A stretch of 64,000 bases of DNA from Synergistaceae bacterium (GTDB lineage: Bacteria; Synergistota; Synergistia; Synergistales; Aminobacteriaceae), in assembly GCA_018436595.1 (NCBI GenBank), contig JAHDLC010000007.1:62001-126000 (forward strand). The letters are read 5' to 3'. Positions 17,024-25,375 of the stretch are shown one piece after another. The translations under genes were made by a program, and so were the position numbers. Each line of letters opens with the position of its first letter. Position 1 is the first letter of the stretch. The notes under the pieces are model-generated. The model worked only from the letters and a program-made list of their open reading frames with translations. It was not told where the DNA came from and did no database searches.

Positions 17024-18220
17024 ATGAATGCAGAGTCGATCAGGCAAAGAGCTGAATTGCTGTCGGAAAAGCTCACGGAACTCCGGAGAAAATTCCATGC
17101 GAACCCCGAACTTCCCTGGCAGGAAAAAGAGACATCCCTCTTCGTGGAGGAATACCTCCGGAATCTGGGCCTCGAAAACATCCGCAGGGGCTTCGGCGGG
17201 ACGGAATGCGGCGTAGCTGCGGATCTGCGGGGAGCAAAGCCCGGACCGTGCGTTGCCCTGAGAGGCGACATGGACGCCCTTCCCCTTGAGGAGGAGAACG
17301 ACCTTCCCTACCGCTCTACCCGGCCCGGCGTCATGCACGCCTGCGGCCACGACGCCCATACCGCCATTCTGCTGGGCACGGCGGAGATTCTTTCCTCCAT
17401 GAAGGACGAACTCTCCGGCACGGTCCGATTTCTCTTCCAGCCGGCGGAGGAAGCGGGATACAACTCAGGCGCCCCCAGGATGATCGAGGAAGGAGCCCTG
17501 GACGGAGTTGACGCCGTGGGGGGACTGCACGTCTGGTCTCTTCTTCCGGCGGGGAAACTCGGCTGCCGGGTGGGGCCCGTCATGGCCTCCGCCGACATCT
17601 GGGATCTTAAGATCCAGGGAAAGGGCGGCCACGGCGCTATGCCACACAAGGCTGTAGACCCAACCGTGACCGCAGCTACGGTGATCTCGACTCTCCAGAC
17701 CGTGGTGAGCAGGGAGATGGATCCCCAGGATACGGTGGTGCTCAGCGTGGGCAAACTGGAAGCGGGAACGGCTGTCAACATCATCCCCGATACGGCGAGG
17801 GTGGCCGGAAATGTGCGGACCACCAGCCGGGACGTCCGGGACCGGATGGAAGGCATCATGAAGAGGGTAGCCGACGGCATCTGCGCTGCCATGAGATGTA
17901 CCGCCGAACTGACGTACACCCCTATTTACCCGGTCACGGTGAACGATCCGGAAGTGACGGCAGTGATGCGTTCCGCAGCCGCCGATATCCTGGGGGAGGA
18001 AAACATAGAGGAAGTGCCCGTGGCCATGGGATCGGAGGATTTCAGCTATTACGGCGAAAAAGTCCCGTCAGCCTACGTGTTCCTCGGCATCGCCGACGAC
18101 GCGAAAGGGACGGGCAACCAGCACCACAATCCAAAATTCAACGTGAACGACGACGTCCTTCCCTCAGGGGCTGCTCTCCTCGCGGCATTCGCCGTCAGGA
18201 TGACCGGACGATCAAGCTGA
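17024..18220 (+). CDS. M20 family amidohydrolase
   Basis: This 398-aa zinc hydrolase is of the IAA-amino acid hydrolase/aminoacylase group, which cleaves N-acyl amino acids or related amides in the cytosol. Metal-site motifs are visible: LRGDMDALPL, HACGHDAHTA and QPAEEAGYNSG. The dimerisation domain begins near IQGKGGHGAMPHKAVDP. The C-terminal metal His lies near NQHHNPKFNVND. The length is normal. It stands alone between the SMR gene and a strong terminator. Such enzymes are common in amino-acid-fermenting anaerobes; the substrate is not predictable. Confidence 0.9.
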   Translation: MNAESIRQRAELLSEKLTELRRKFHANPELPWQEKETSLFVEEYLRNLGLENIRRGFGGTECGVAADLRGAKPGPCVALRGDMDALPLEEENDLPYRSTRPGVMHACGHDAHTAILLGTAEILSSMKDELSGTVRFLFQPAEEAGYNSGAPRMIEEGALDGVDAVGGLHVWSLLPAGKLGCRVGPVMASADIWDLKIQGKGGHGAMPHKAVDPTVTAATVISTLQTVVSREMDPQDTVVLSVGKLEAGTAVNIIPDTARVAGNVRTTSRDVRDRMEGIMKRVADGICAAMRCTAELTYTPIYPVTVNDPEVTAVMRSAAADILGEENIEEVPVAMGSEDFSYYGEKVPSAYVFLGIADDAKGTGNQHHNPKFNVNDDVLPSGAALLAAFAVRMTGRSS

Positions 18221-18230
18221 AGGAGATGAA

Positions 18231-18276
18231 AAGACGGGGGCTCCCGGGGAATTCCCCGGGAGCCCCCGTCTTTTCG
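18231..18276. terminator. Bidirectional terminator formed by a perfect palindrome
   Basis: Positions 18231-18272 are a perfect 42-base palindrome (21-base arms, no spacer; any RNA hairpin would have a small loop at the central GGAATTCC), followed by TT on the plus strand. It lies between converging genes and should terminate in both directions. Confidence 0.85.
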
Positions 18277-18284
18277 CCGCTGTC

Positions 18285-18728
18285 TTACTCGACCTCGAAA
18301 TCGATAATCTGGTCAGGATCAGATCTGTCGTTGACAAATATTTCCACCCGGAACGCGCCCTTCGGCCATGGGTCCCCACCGTTGTTGAGGGTGCTGTAGA
18401 CGAAGATGTCGGAACCGTGATTTTCGGTGTTCAGTTCCACATCGGTAATATGCCGGTTATCCGTGGCGAAAAACCATGAAAAACGGATTTTCGTGTGGGG
18501 CGGAGCAGAGAGCAGCGTTCCCGCGGCATAAAACGCCGGCGACTCCTGGGTGTAGGCAATGAGCCTGTCAAGAGGTTTCCCGTCCTTCATCGCGGATGTC
18601 ATATGTCCGTCTACTACCCGAGCGTTTTCGGGAAGCGGCGCAGTACCGGTTTCCGCGGCCCATGCCGCGAATGGGAAGCAGCAGATCAGCGCCAGAAACG
18701 CCGTGAAAATCAGTTTCCGAACTCTCAT
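18285..18728 (-). CDS. Secreted hypothetical protein
   Basis: I do not recognise this 147-aa protein. It begins with a signal peptide (MRVRKLIFTAFLALICCFPFAAWA, cleavage near AWA-AE). The mature part is short and beta-rich, with IRFSWFFATDNRHITDVEL and FRVEIFVNDRSDP, which resembles an exported immunoglobulin-like or carbohydrate-binding sandwich, but I cannot name a family. It follows the lytic transglycosylase gene on the same strand after 108 bases that contain a hairpin at 18751-18781, so it may be a separate transcript. Confidence 0.65.
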   Translation of the reverse strand: MRVRKLIFTAFLALICCFPFAAWAAETGTAPLPENARVVDGHMTSAMKDGKPLDRLIAYTQESPAFYAAGTLLSAPPHTKIRFSWFFATDNRHITDVELNTENHGSDIFVYSTLNNGGDPWPKGAFRVEIFVNDRSDPDQIIDFEVE

Positions 18729-18836
18729 TTTTTCCTCCTCCTCAATTGAAGAATCCCTCCCGGGACTACCTGGAGGGATTCTATCACAGCATTGCGGCGA
18801 AAAAATAAAAAATGATCATGCACAGCCAGGCAACGG

Positions 18837-19547
18837 TCAAAAGGCGGCAACCACCCTGGCGTTCTTGACCTTCGCCAGGTTTCTGGAGATCCGGTTCCAG
18901 TACACGGTGGCGGATCCTCCGTAGTAGCGTCCCAGGGCCGCTTTTGTGTCGCCGTAAGCCTTGAGGTAGCGCGAGAGGAGGAGGCTCCCCGCCGCGATGC
19001 CCATTTCCGGGTCGAGCAGGTCTTCTTCCTTCATGATGCCGTTCGCCTGGAGGAGCCCGGCATGGACCCTCCACATGACCTGCATTACCCCCGCCGCCCC
19101 GGCGGGGCTCCTGGCTTCGGGCCGGAAATGGCTTTCCGTGTTGGCCACCGCAACGATAAGATCCAGGGGCACATTGTACTTCAGGGAGTATTTCCAGAAA
19201 GCGTTGGCCTGGACCAGGGCGGATTCCCGGTTCACGTCCCCGTTCTGGGACTGTATGAACCGGGAAAGGGAATCCGTATTTTCCGATACTGCGGCAAAGG
19301 CTGCGGTGGCCGCGTCATGAGCTGCCAGGGCTTTGCCGGCAGCGGAAACTGCCGAAGAAGCGAGACAGGAGACGAATCCGCTCACCAGGGTCTCTGTTTC
19401 GGCGTCACCGGTCCAACGGACCTGGGCGAGCCGCGTCCTTCCCGGGAGAAGGGAACTGCCGTGGGGTCCTTTCCCGACCGTCAGGAGAAAAACTGCGGCG
19501 GAAAGAACCAGAAGGGCGGCCATGCCTTTTTGAAACATCCGGTTCAT
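18837..19547 (-). CDS. SLT-domain lytic transglycosylase
   Basis: This 236-aa exported protein has an N-terminal signal or anchor (ALLVLSAAVFLLTVG) and a C-terminal SLT domain that cleaves peptidoglycan glycan strands. The catalytic Glu is residue 138 in VANTESHFRPEARSPAGAAGVMQVM. The later Gly/Tyr-rich helix LGRYYGGSATVYWNRI completes the fold. The first ~110 residues are Ala-rich and low complexity. The start ATG follows AGGGAGGG. A good minus-strand promoter lies at 19615-19642. A cell-wall remodelling role is likely; no secretion-system partner is nearby apart from the pseudopilin. Confidence 0.85.
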   Translation of the reverse strand: MNRMFQKGMAALLVLSAAVFLLTVGKGPHGSSLLPGRTRLAQVRWTGDAETETLVSGFVSCLASSAVSAAGKALAAHDAATAAFAAVSENTDSLSRFIQSQNGDVNRESALVQANAFWKYSLKYNVPLDLIVAVANTESHFRPEARSPAGAAGVMQVMWRVHAGLLQANGIMKEEDLLDPEMGIAAGSLLLSRYLKAYGDTKAALGRYYGGSATVYWNRISRNLAKVKNARVVAAF

Positions 19548-19614
19548 GGTACTCCCTCCCTTGTCAGGAGAAAAAAATACCTTCCGCGAAAAGGCGTTTG
19601 CGGAAAGGATTTTG

Positions 19615-19642
19615 ATTATAACCGAAAGAGAGGTTCTGGCAA
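19615..19642 (-). promoter_or_regulatory. Sigma-70-type promoter for the lytic transglycosylase gene
   Basis: The minus strand has TTGCCA (19637-19642), a 16-base spacer and a perfect TATAAT (19615-19620). It is the left half of the 364-base gap 19548-19911. The leader between promoter and start can fold a hairpin with arms CCTTCCGC/GCGGAAAGG (about 19581-19609). Confidence 0.65.
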
Positions 19643-19838
19643 ATTTTGTCCGTAAAAGTTAACCCCGACACCGGAAGAGTTCATATTGGAAAGAGCTATC
19701 TGAAAATTAGGGGGGGAATTGTGTACTGAAGGAGGAAAATCCCTGTCGATTTATCATTTCCGGCGAACTTCCTGAACTTGATTTATTAATGAATACAGTA
19801 AAATAAAACAACAAAAAAGATGATTGGTCCTTTTTGTA

Positions 19839-19867
19839 TTGTCAAATTCGGAGCGAATCTTTAGAAT
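19839..19867 (+). promoter_or_regulatory. Sigma-70-type promoter for the pseudopilin gene
   Basis: TTGTCA (19839-19844), a 17-base spacer and TAGAAT (19862-19867) lie 44 bases before the pseudopilin GTG start. The rest of the gap (19643-19838) is notably AT-rich and shows no gene. Confidence 0.6.
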
Positions 19868-19911
19868 AGGGAACCGAATGCTTCTTATCCCATCTTTCTG
19901 GAGGGGTCACC

Positions 19912-20367
19912 GTGGCAGGAAATGCACGAAAGAAAAAAGGGTTCAGCCTGGTGGAGCTGCTTATCGTCATCATCATCATCGGTATTCTTTCCTCCGTCAT
20001 GCTGCTGCTCATGGGCACAGCGGAGGACAAGGCGGAAGCGACCGCCATCCTCAGCGACATGCGGTCCATGAAATCGGCCATGGTCATTTTCAAGCTGGAG
20101 AAGGGGCGGTGGCCGGTTCGTACCTCCGACGACGCCGAAATCCAGCGGCTCTTCGGGGGCGCCTCCCTGGAAAATTTTGATCTCGTTTCCAGCGGGGACG
20201 AGTATGCCTTTGTCCTCTATGACCTGAATGGACAATCGGACGGCGTGAAGAAAAAGCTGGTCCTCATGGCTGATTCATCGGGCCTTCTTCTGGAAGGGAC
20301 CTCCAAGCCTCCAGCAACCCCCCTGTCTTACGCCGGAGGCGACAAGGTGGAGATGAAGGTCCACTGA
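19912..20367 (+). CDS. Type IV pilin-like protein / pseudopilin
   Basis: This 151-aa protein has a class III signal: a basic leader ending KKKG, then FSLVELLIVIIIIGIL with Glu at mature position 5. It should be cut and N-methylated by a prepilin peptidase and assembled into a pilus or a type II secretion pseudopilus. The C-terminal globular part includes MRSMKSAMVIFKLEKGRWP, typical of GspG/GspH-like proteins. The GTG start follows GGAGGGG. It is monocistronic, with its own promoter and a terminator just downstream; no other pilus or secretion gene is in the window. Confidence 0.85.
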   Translation: MAGNARKKKGFSLVELLIVIIIIGILSSVMLLLMGTAEDKAEATAILSDMRSMKSAMVIFKLEKGRWPVRTSDDAEIQRLFGGASLENFDLVSSGDEYAFVLYDLNGQSDGVKKKLVLMADSSGLLLEGTSKPPATPLSYAGGDKVEMKVH

Positions 20368-20450
20368 TTCCTGGGGCCTGTTTTGAATTCAGTTCGTCAG
20401 GGGGGAGAGGGACAGAGGTCTTTCTCCTCCTCATTTTTCGGTCTTGAGAT

Positions 20451-20507
20451 AAAATCCGGGCCGGTGCCATGGGAAGGAAGCCTCCCGACAGCACCGGCCC
20501 GGATTTT
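20451..20507. terminator. Bidirectional terminator
   Basis: Seventeen-base arms (20451-20467 and 20491-20507, AAAATCCGGG.../...CCCGGATTTT) pair perfectly around a 23-base loop. T-runs exist on both strands, so the hairpin serves the pseudopilin gene and the converging UPF0182 gene. Confidence 0.85.
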
Positions 20508-20524
20508 TTCGTTCCTGTTCCTGC

Positions 20525-23323
20525 TCAGTTTTGGGCCGAAATGTCCTGCATTTCCTTCAGCACCAGCTCCAGCCTTTTCATTTCTTTTCCGTACTTTTCC
20601 CAGTCGTCCTCCCGGAGGGCCTTCCTGGCGGCATCCCAGGCATCGGAAGCCTCCCGGGCAAGAGCGGCGAGGCCCGCGGGTTCGCCTTCAGGACGGGCCG
20701 GACGCATCGGAGTCTCCTCAACAGGACGGAAAGAGCTTCCCGCCTGTCCGTCTGAAGAACCGAGGAGCCGGAGAAGGGATTCCTCCAGCGTCTCTCCCCA
20801 GGCAACTTTGCCCCCGGTGGATGTGATGACCCGGCGGAGCTCGGGGAGTTCGCTGTTTTCGGCCCTGAGGTAGAGGGGCTGGACGTAGAGGATTCCGTCT
20901 CCTACGGGCACGACGGTCATGTTTCCCCGTATGACGGCGGATCCTCTCTGGCTCCACAGGGAGAGCTGGGCTGATATCTCGGAGTTCTGGTTGGTCAAGG
21001 CCTCCACCTGGGAAGGACCGTAGATGAGCTTCTGCTTGGGGAACTGGTACACGAGCAGCTCTCCGTAATTGTCGCCGTCGGAGCGCCCGGCCATCCACGC
21101 GATCATGTTGTCCCGGTTGACGGGCATGAAGGGTGTGATGAGGGCGAATTCCGATTTTTCCTCACCTGAAAGGCGCATGTTCACGTAATACGCCTCGAGG
21201 GTGGTCTTGCCGTCTCCGCTGCTGCTGCGGTCCCACACGTCTTCCTTGTTGTAAAAGGTGTTGGCGTTGGTCATATGGTATACCCGAAAAATCTCGCTCT
21301 GAATGTTGAAGAGATCCTGGGGATACCGGAGATGGCCTTTCAGGCCGGCGGGCATGTCGGACAGGGGACGGAAAAGTCCGGGGAATACGCCGCTCCATGC
21401 CTTCAGCACCGGATCGTCCGGGTCGGCGATATAGAATCTCATGGTGCCGTCATAGGCGTCTACCGTGGCCTTCACGCTGTTCCGGATGTAGTTGATGGTC
21501 TGTCCCCGGCCGAGGGAGACGGGCTGGGAGTACGGATACCCGTCGGCGGCGGTGTAGGCGTCCTGCATCCACACAAGGCGGCCGTCGAAGACCACCATGT
21601 AGGGGTCATGGTCGAAAAAGAGGAAGGGAGCCACCCGGGAGAGCCTCTCCCGGATGTTCCGGTGGTATTTCACCCGGCTGTTTTCCGTGAACACATCGGA
21701 GAAGAGAATCTTGAAGTCGGCGAATTTGATCGCGTAGAGAATCCGCCTGAAGAGGGATCCCATCGGAACGCCCCCCTTGCCTTCATAAGTGGTGCGGGCG
21801 TTTGATTCCCCCATGGGATAGTCGAATTCCTTTACCGTGGTGCCCACGAAGATGTAGGAGGTCGGTTTTTCACCGTAGTAAATCTCCGGTCTTCTGATGG
21901 TGAGGGGGACTTCGGTTTTCGGGGGGAGGTCCCTGACCCAGAGCCGGGGCATTCCCGAACCGGCGACCTCGTTCACCGGATTCATGACGATGCCGTAGCC
22001 GTGGGTAAACTCGAGCCTGGTGTTGATCCAGGTCGGGTTCTGAAGGCCGTTCAGGTCAAGCTCCCTGGGAGAGAGCATGACCTGGCGGTACTGGCCGCCG
22101 AAAGTGTACCTGTCGATGTCCACGCTGGAGAAGTTATAGTAGGTCCTTATCTCCTGGAGCTGCTTGTAGCTCCTGAGAAGAGGGCTGTGATCCCAGAGCC
22201 TGATGTTGTTGATGGTGTCCCTGTTCTGCTCCACGTTTTCCCAGGTGATGGAATCGTCAGGGGTGACCGTTCTCAGGGTGATGTTCTTCAGGCCGTAGGC
22301 CCTGAGGGTGGCTTCGATGTTGTACTCGATGAACTGTTTCTCCCGGTCGAATTCGTTGGGCTCAACGAAATATTTCTGGACAATGGCTGGGTAGACGCCC
22401 CCGAGCAGGATGCTGGAGACGACAACGAGCCCGGCGACTCCGAGGGAGAATTTCCAGGTCTTCCGGAGGAGGCTCACGAGAAGGGAGACGCCGAGGAGAG
22501 CCGCGAGAACGGCGAGGACGTTCAGGGCGAGAAGTTCGGCGTGGACATCGGTATATCCGGCTCCGAAAACCACTCCGGTGGGGGAGAAGAGGAGGTTGTA
22601 CCTGTCCAGCAGGTAGCCTGCGGACCAGAGGAACGCCCCGGCGGACGCGAGGAGGGCAAGATGGTTCCGCATCCTCGGCGGGACGGATAGGGACGCCAGA
22701 TCCCTGTTCCTGGGGAGGAGAAAGGCGGCGTATGCCCCGCCTGCCGTCACAAGGCACAGAAAGACAACGTTGAGAGCTTTTCCGTGGAGAAATCTCCAGA
22801 AGGGAAGGCCGAAAACGTAGAACCCGATGTCCCGGCCGAAAATGGGGTCAACCTCGCCGAAGGGAGTGCCGTGAAAGTACCGGAGAACCATGGTCCACTC
22901 CCCGGTCATGGCCGCTCCGTTGGTGACGCCGAGGAACAGCGCCGCCGCCGCAATGGCGAATCCTGCCGCCTTCGCTCCGAGAAGCCCCTCCTGTTCGGGG
23001 TAGAGAGCTCTCAGGTTCCTCCTGGCTGCGGAGAGATTCAGCCACAGGAGGACGGCGTAGATCAGAAACCCGGCCCCGAAAAGGGGTACTCGGGCAAAGA
23101 GCCGGGTCCAGAAAATGGTTCCGTATCCTTCGGTGTCGTACCAGAGATAATCCGTATAAAACTCCGCCAGGGCAGGAAACAGCACAAGGAGCAGAAGAGC
23201 GGCTCCTCCCGCCGCCAGGAGTCCCTTGTTTATACGGAACGGAAAAGAGGGGAACGGGCGCTTCGGGGAGGAATTCTCCCCGGGAAACCAATCGTCGTTC
23301 GGGAACCAGTCGTTTTTAGTCAT
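20525..23323 (-). CDS. UPF0182 family large membrane protein
   Basis: This 932-aa protein belongs to UPF0182, a conserved bacterial membrane family without a firm function. The N-terminus has repeated Trp-Phe-Pro motifs (DWFPNDDWFPG), followed by about seven hydrophobic helices up to residue ~300. A large extracytoplasmic region follows, with family segments such as FVEPNEFDREKQFIEYNI, SRVAPFLFFDHDPYMVV, DGYPYSQPV and NRDNMIAWMAGRSDGDNYGEL. The C-terminal tail is helical and acidic/basic. I chose ATG 23323 because the aromatic motif begins there. It is transcribed divergently from the GntR gene. Confidence 0.85.
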   Translation of the reverse strand: MTKNDWFPNDDWFPGENSSPKRPFPSFPFRINKGLLAAGGAALLLLVLFPALAEFYTDYLWYDTEGYGTIFWTRLFARVPLFGAGFLIYAVLLWLNLSAARRNLRALYPEQEGLLGAKAAGFAIAAAALFLGVTNGAAMTGEWTMVLRYFHGTPFGEVDPIFGRDIGFYVFGLPFWRFLHGKALNVVFLCLVTAGGAYAAFLLPRNRDLASLSVPPRMRNHLALLASAGAFLWSAGYLLDRYNLLFSPTGVVFGAGYTDVHAELLALNVLAVLAALLGVSLLVSLLRKTWKFSLGVAGLVVVSSILLGGVYPAIVQKYFVEPNEFDREKQFIEYNIEATLRAYGLKNITLRTVTPDDSITWENVEQNRDTINNIRLWDHSPLLRSYKQLQEIRTYYNFSSVDIDRYTFGGQYRQVMLSPRELDLNGLQNPTWINTRLEFTHGYGIVMNPVNEVAGSGMPRLWVRDLPPKTEVPLTIRRPEIYYGEKPTSYIFVGTTVKEFDYPMGESNARTTYEGKGGVPMGSLFRRILYAIKFADFKILFSDVFTENSRVKYHRNIRERLSRVAPFLFFDHDPYMVVFDGRLVWMQDAYTAADGYPYSQPVSLGRGQTINYIRNSVKATVDAYDGTMRFYIADPDDPVLKAWSGVFPGLFRPLSDMPAGLKGHLRYPQDLFNIQSEIFRVYHMTNANTFYNKEDVWDRSSSGDGKTTLEAYYVNMRLSGEEKSEFALITPFMPVNRDNMIAWMAGRSDGDNYGELLVYQFPKQKLIYGPSQVEALTNQNSEISAQLSLWSQRGSAVIRGNMTVVPVGDGILYVQPLYLRAENSELPELRRVITSTGGKVAWGETLEESLLRLLGSSDGQAGSSFRPVEETPMRPARPEGEPAGLAALAREASDAWDAARKALREDDWEKYGKEMKRLELVLKEMQDISAQN

Positions 23324-23390
23324 AATGATCCATTCTAAAGGACTTTGCCGGGATGTCAAAATGAAGACGATGGAGAAGTTTTGTGGATAC

Positions 23391-23418
23391 ATTATACGAA
23401 TTGTGGTTTCCTTGACAG
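23391..23418 (-). promoter_or_regulatory. Candidate promoter for the UPF0182 gene
   Basis: The minus strand has a perfect TATAAT (23391-23396) with CTGTCA 16 bases upstream (23413-23418). The same bases read TTGACA (23412-23417) on the plus strand and may be the -35 box for the GntR gene, with a poor TACCTA -10 at 23435-23440, so the divergent promoters would be back to back. Confidence 0.5.
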
Positions 23419-23449
23419 ACTCTCCGTGCGGTGGTACCTATATAACCGT

Positions 23450-23459
23450 CTGTCGACAG
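23450..23459. promoter_or_regulatory. Palindromic candidate GntR operator
   Basis: CTGTCGACAG is a perfect 10-base palindrome located 33 bases before the likely GntR start and just after its candidate promoter. FCR-type GntR proteins bind short palindromes near their own genes, so this may be the autoregulatory site. There is no second copy that I could recognise before dctP. Confidence 0.35.
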
Positions 23460-23491
23460 TAGACGATAGGACTTGCAGAGGAGGTCTCTCC

Positions 23492-24178
23492 ATAAACAGC
23501 ATAGCGAACCATCAGTCCCTTGCGAGGGAAGTGGCGGATTTTCTCCGCCGCGAACTTCTCGTTTCAGCCAAATACTCCCAGGGGACCTTTATCCGCGAAG
23601 AGGAGCTGGCCAGGGAGCTCAACATCAGCCGGGCCCCGGTGAGAGAGGCCCTGAAGGAGCTCGAGGGACAGGGACTCGTACGGTCCATCCCCAGGAAAGG
23701 GTCCATGGTTCTCGGCTTTTCCCCGGGGGACGTCGAGGAGCTTTACGACATCCGTTTTGCCCTTGAGACCCAGGTGTTCGAGGTACTGGTCAAGGACGGT
23801 CTTCTTTCCGGGGGAGATTATGAACGGATGCACAGCCTTTTTCGGGAGCTGCTCGCCGTGGCGTCGAGTTCCATGGAGAAAAACGAGAAAGTTCTTGCCT
23901 TCAGCAGGATCGACCTCGACTTCCATCTTTTTATCGCGGAACGTTCCGGGAGACCCTGGACCATAAGGATTCTCAGGGGCGTGTATTTTCAGCTTCACCA
24001 GGCAATGGTGCAGCACCTTGAAAGCGAGGAGGAGCTTGCCTATTCGGCCCGGGAACATTTGAAGATCATCCAGTCCCTGCAGGAAGGAGATCTCGATGCT
24101 TTGCGGGAGAGCAGGCACTACAGCTACTTCCACAGAAGGCTGATGAAGCGGGAAAAACTTGAAGTTTCGGGTTTGTGA
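23492..24178 (+). CDS. GntR family (FCR/FadR-type) transcriptional regulator
   Basis: The protein (about 228 aa) has an N-terminal winged helix (FIREEELARELNISRAPVREALKELEGQGLV, then IPRKGSMV) and an all-helical FCR/FCD effector domain (VEELYDIRFALE, DLDFHLFIAERSG, HLKIIQSLQEGD). Such proteins sense small organic acids. The Shine-Dalgarno AGAGGAGG (23477-23484) sits seven bases before ATA at 23492, giving INSIANHQSLAREVADF. No ATG, GTG or TTG lies near that spacing, and the next in-frame candidate (GTG 23531) would cut helix one. The gene precedes a TRAP operon, which it probably controls together with the two downstream lyase-type genes. Confidence 0.85.
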   Translation: MNSIANHQSLAREVADFLRRELLVSAKYSQGTFIREEELARELNISRAPVREALKELEGQGLVRSIPRKGSMVLGFSPGDVEELYDIRFALETQVFEVLVKDGLLSGGDYERMHSLFRELLAVASSSMEKNEKVLAFSRIDLDFHLFIAERSGRPWTIRILRGVYFQLHQAMVQHLESEEELAYSAREHLKIIQSLQEGDLDALRESRHYSYFHRRLMKREKLEVSGL

Positions 24179-24290
24179 GAAGAAAAGGGAGTGATGTCTC
24201 CGGGCGTTTCCATTATATTCGCAGTCAGTGCCGGCGCAGATTCCTGTTCTGTTTGTACCGATGCAACCCATATTGAGGAGGAGTGACACT

Positions 24291-25286
24291 ATGTTCAGAA
24301 AGACGTTCACAGCAGCAGCGGCAATGGTTCTTGCCCTCGGGCTCTTCTGCGGCTCCGCGTTCGCGAAGGCCGAAATCAAGCTTTCGAACCAGTTCCCCCC
24401 GTCCCATCATGTTTCCAAGGGCCTCATCGTGTTTGCGGAGAAAGTGGCCGAGCATTCCAAGGGCGAGCTTACGGTGAAGATTTTCGACTCCGCCCAGCTT
24501 TTCAAGGATACCGAGATCGTGGAAGCCCTCCAGGACGCCCTGATCGAAGTCGGCCTTGTCCCGGTGAACAAGTGGTCCGGCATGATTCCCGCCGCCGACG
24601 TCTTCGAGATGCCCTTCGTCTTCAAGGATCTTGAGTCTCCCAAGAAGTTCCTTGCGGCCGGCGCCGACAAGATTCTTGACGAAGAGTTCCAGAAGAAGGG
24701 CGTCAAGAACCTTTTCTGGGTTGACTACGGCTACATCCAGTTCTTCAACAACAAGCACCCCCTGAAGAGACCCGAGGACTTCAGCGGTCTGACCATGAGG
24801 ACGTTCAGCAGCGGCGACGCAGAGACCCTGAAGGCTCTCGGCGCGGCTCCCACCGTCATGAGCTCCTCCGAAATGTACATGGCCCTGCAGAGGGGCACCG
24901 TGGACGGAGCCACCACAGGCATGCCGGCGGCGGTTTCCCGGAAGGTCCACGAGGTCCAGAAATACATGACCATGGCGAACTACACCACCGCCCAGTTTGT
25001 CGTCCAGGGAAACCTCGACTGGTGGAACGGTCTCTCCGCCGAGCTCAAGGATGCCGTTCTCAAGGCCGGACTTGATGCCGAGGAATGGATCCGCGGAGCC
25101 ATCGCCGAGTCTGAGAGCGCGGCAGAAAAGGTTATCCGCGAAGCCGGTGTTGAAATCTACTCCCCCACGGCGGAAGAGCGGGAAGCCTTCGTGAAGGCCA
25201 CCGAGCCCGTGCGCAAGGCCTTCGCTGAAAAGACCGGAGAAGTCGGCCAGAAGCTCATCGATATGGCTATCTCAACCTCCAAATAG
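24291..25286 (+). CDS. dctP: TRAP transporter substrate-binding protein (DctP family)
   Basis: This 331-aa periplasmic protein captures an organic acid for the DctQM membrane complex. The signal peptide is MFRKTFTAAAAMVLALGLFCGSAFA. DctP landmarks follow: LSNQFPPSHHVSKGL, FEMPFVFKDLESPKKF, a hinge-region Arg in LTMRTFSSGDAETLKALGAAP, and the helix MYMALQRGTVDGATTGMPA. The conserved Arg normally binds a substrate carboxylate. The ATG start follows GAGGAGGAG by seven bases. A terminator-like hairpin separates it from dctQ, which would let it be expressed above the membrane subunits. Confidence 0.93.
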   Translation: MFRKTFTAAAAMVLALGLFCGSAFAKAEIKLSNQFPPSHHVSKGLIVFAEKVAEHSKGELTVKIFDSAQLFKDTEIVEALQDALIEVGLVPVNKWSGMIPAADVFEMPFVFKDLESPKKFLAAGADKILDEEFQKKGVKNLFWVDYGYIQFFNNKHPLKRPEDFSGLTMRTFSSGDAETLKALGAAPTVMSSSEMYMALQRGTVDGATTGMPAAVSRKVHEVQKYMTMANYTTAQFVVQGNLDWWNGLSAELKDAVLKAGLDAEEWIRGAIAESESAAEKVIREAGVEIYSPTAEEREAFVKATEPVRKAFAEKTGEVGQKLIDMAISTSK

Positions 25287-25314
25287 ACCCTTCCGGGTAG
25301 AGGATATCCTGTGC

Positions 25315-25346
25315 GAAGCGGGAGGGGAGTCCCTTCCGCTTCTTTT
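25315..25346 (+). terminator. Intercistronic terminator-like hairpin after dctP
   Basis: Twelve-base arms (25315-25326 and 25331-25342) pair with one G-T wobble around a four-base loop and are followed by TTTT. It sits inside the operon, 29 bases before dctQ, and probably lowers dctQM expression relative to dctP or protects the dctP mRNA end. Confidence 0.75.
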
Positions 25347-25375
25347 CTCAAATACGAGCAAAGGGGCAGTCTTGC

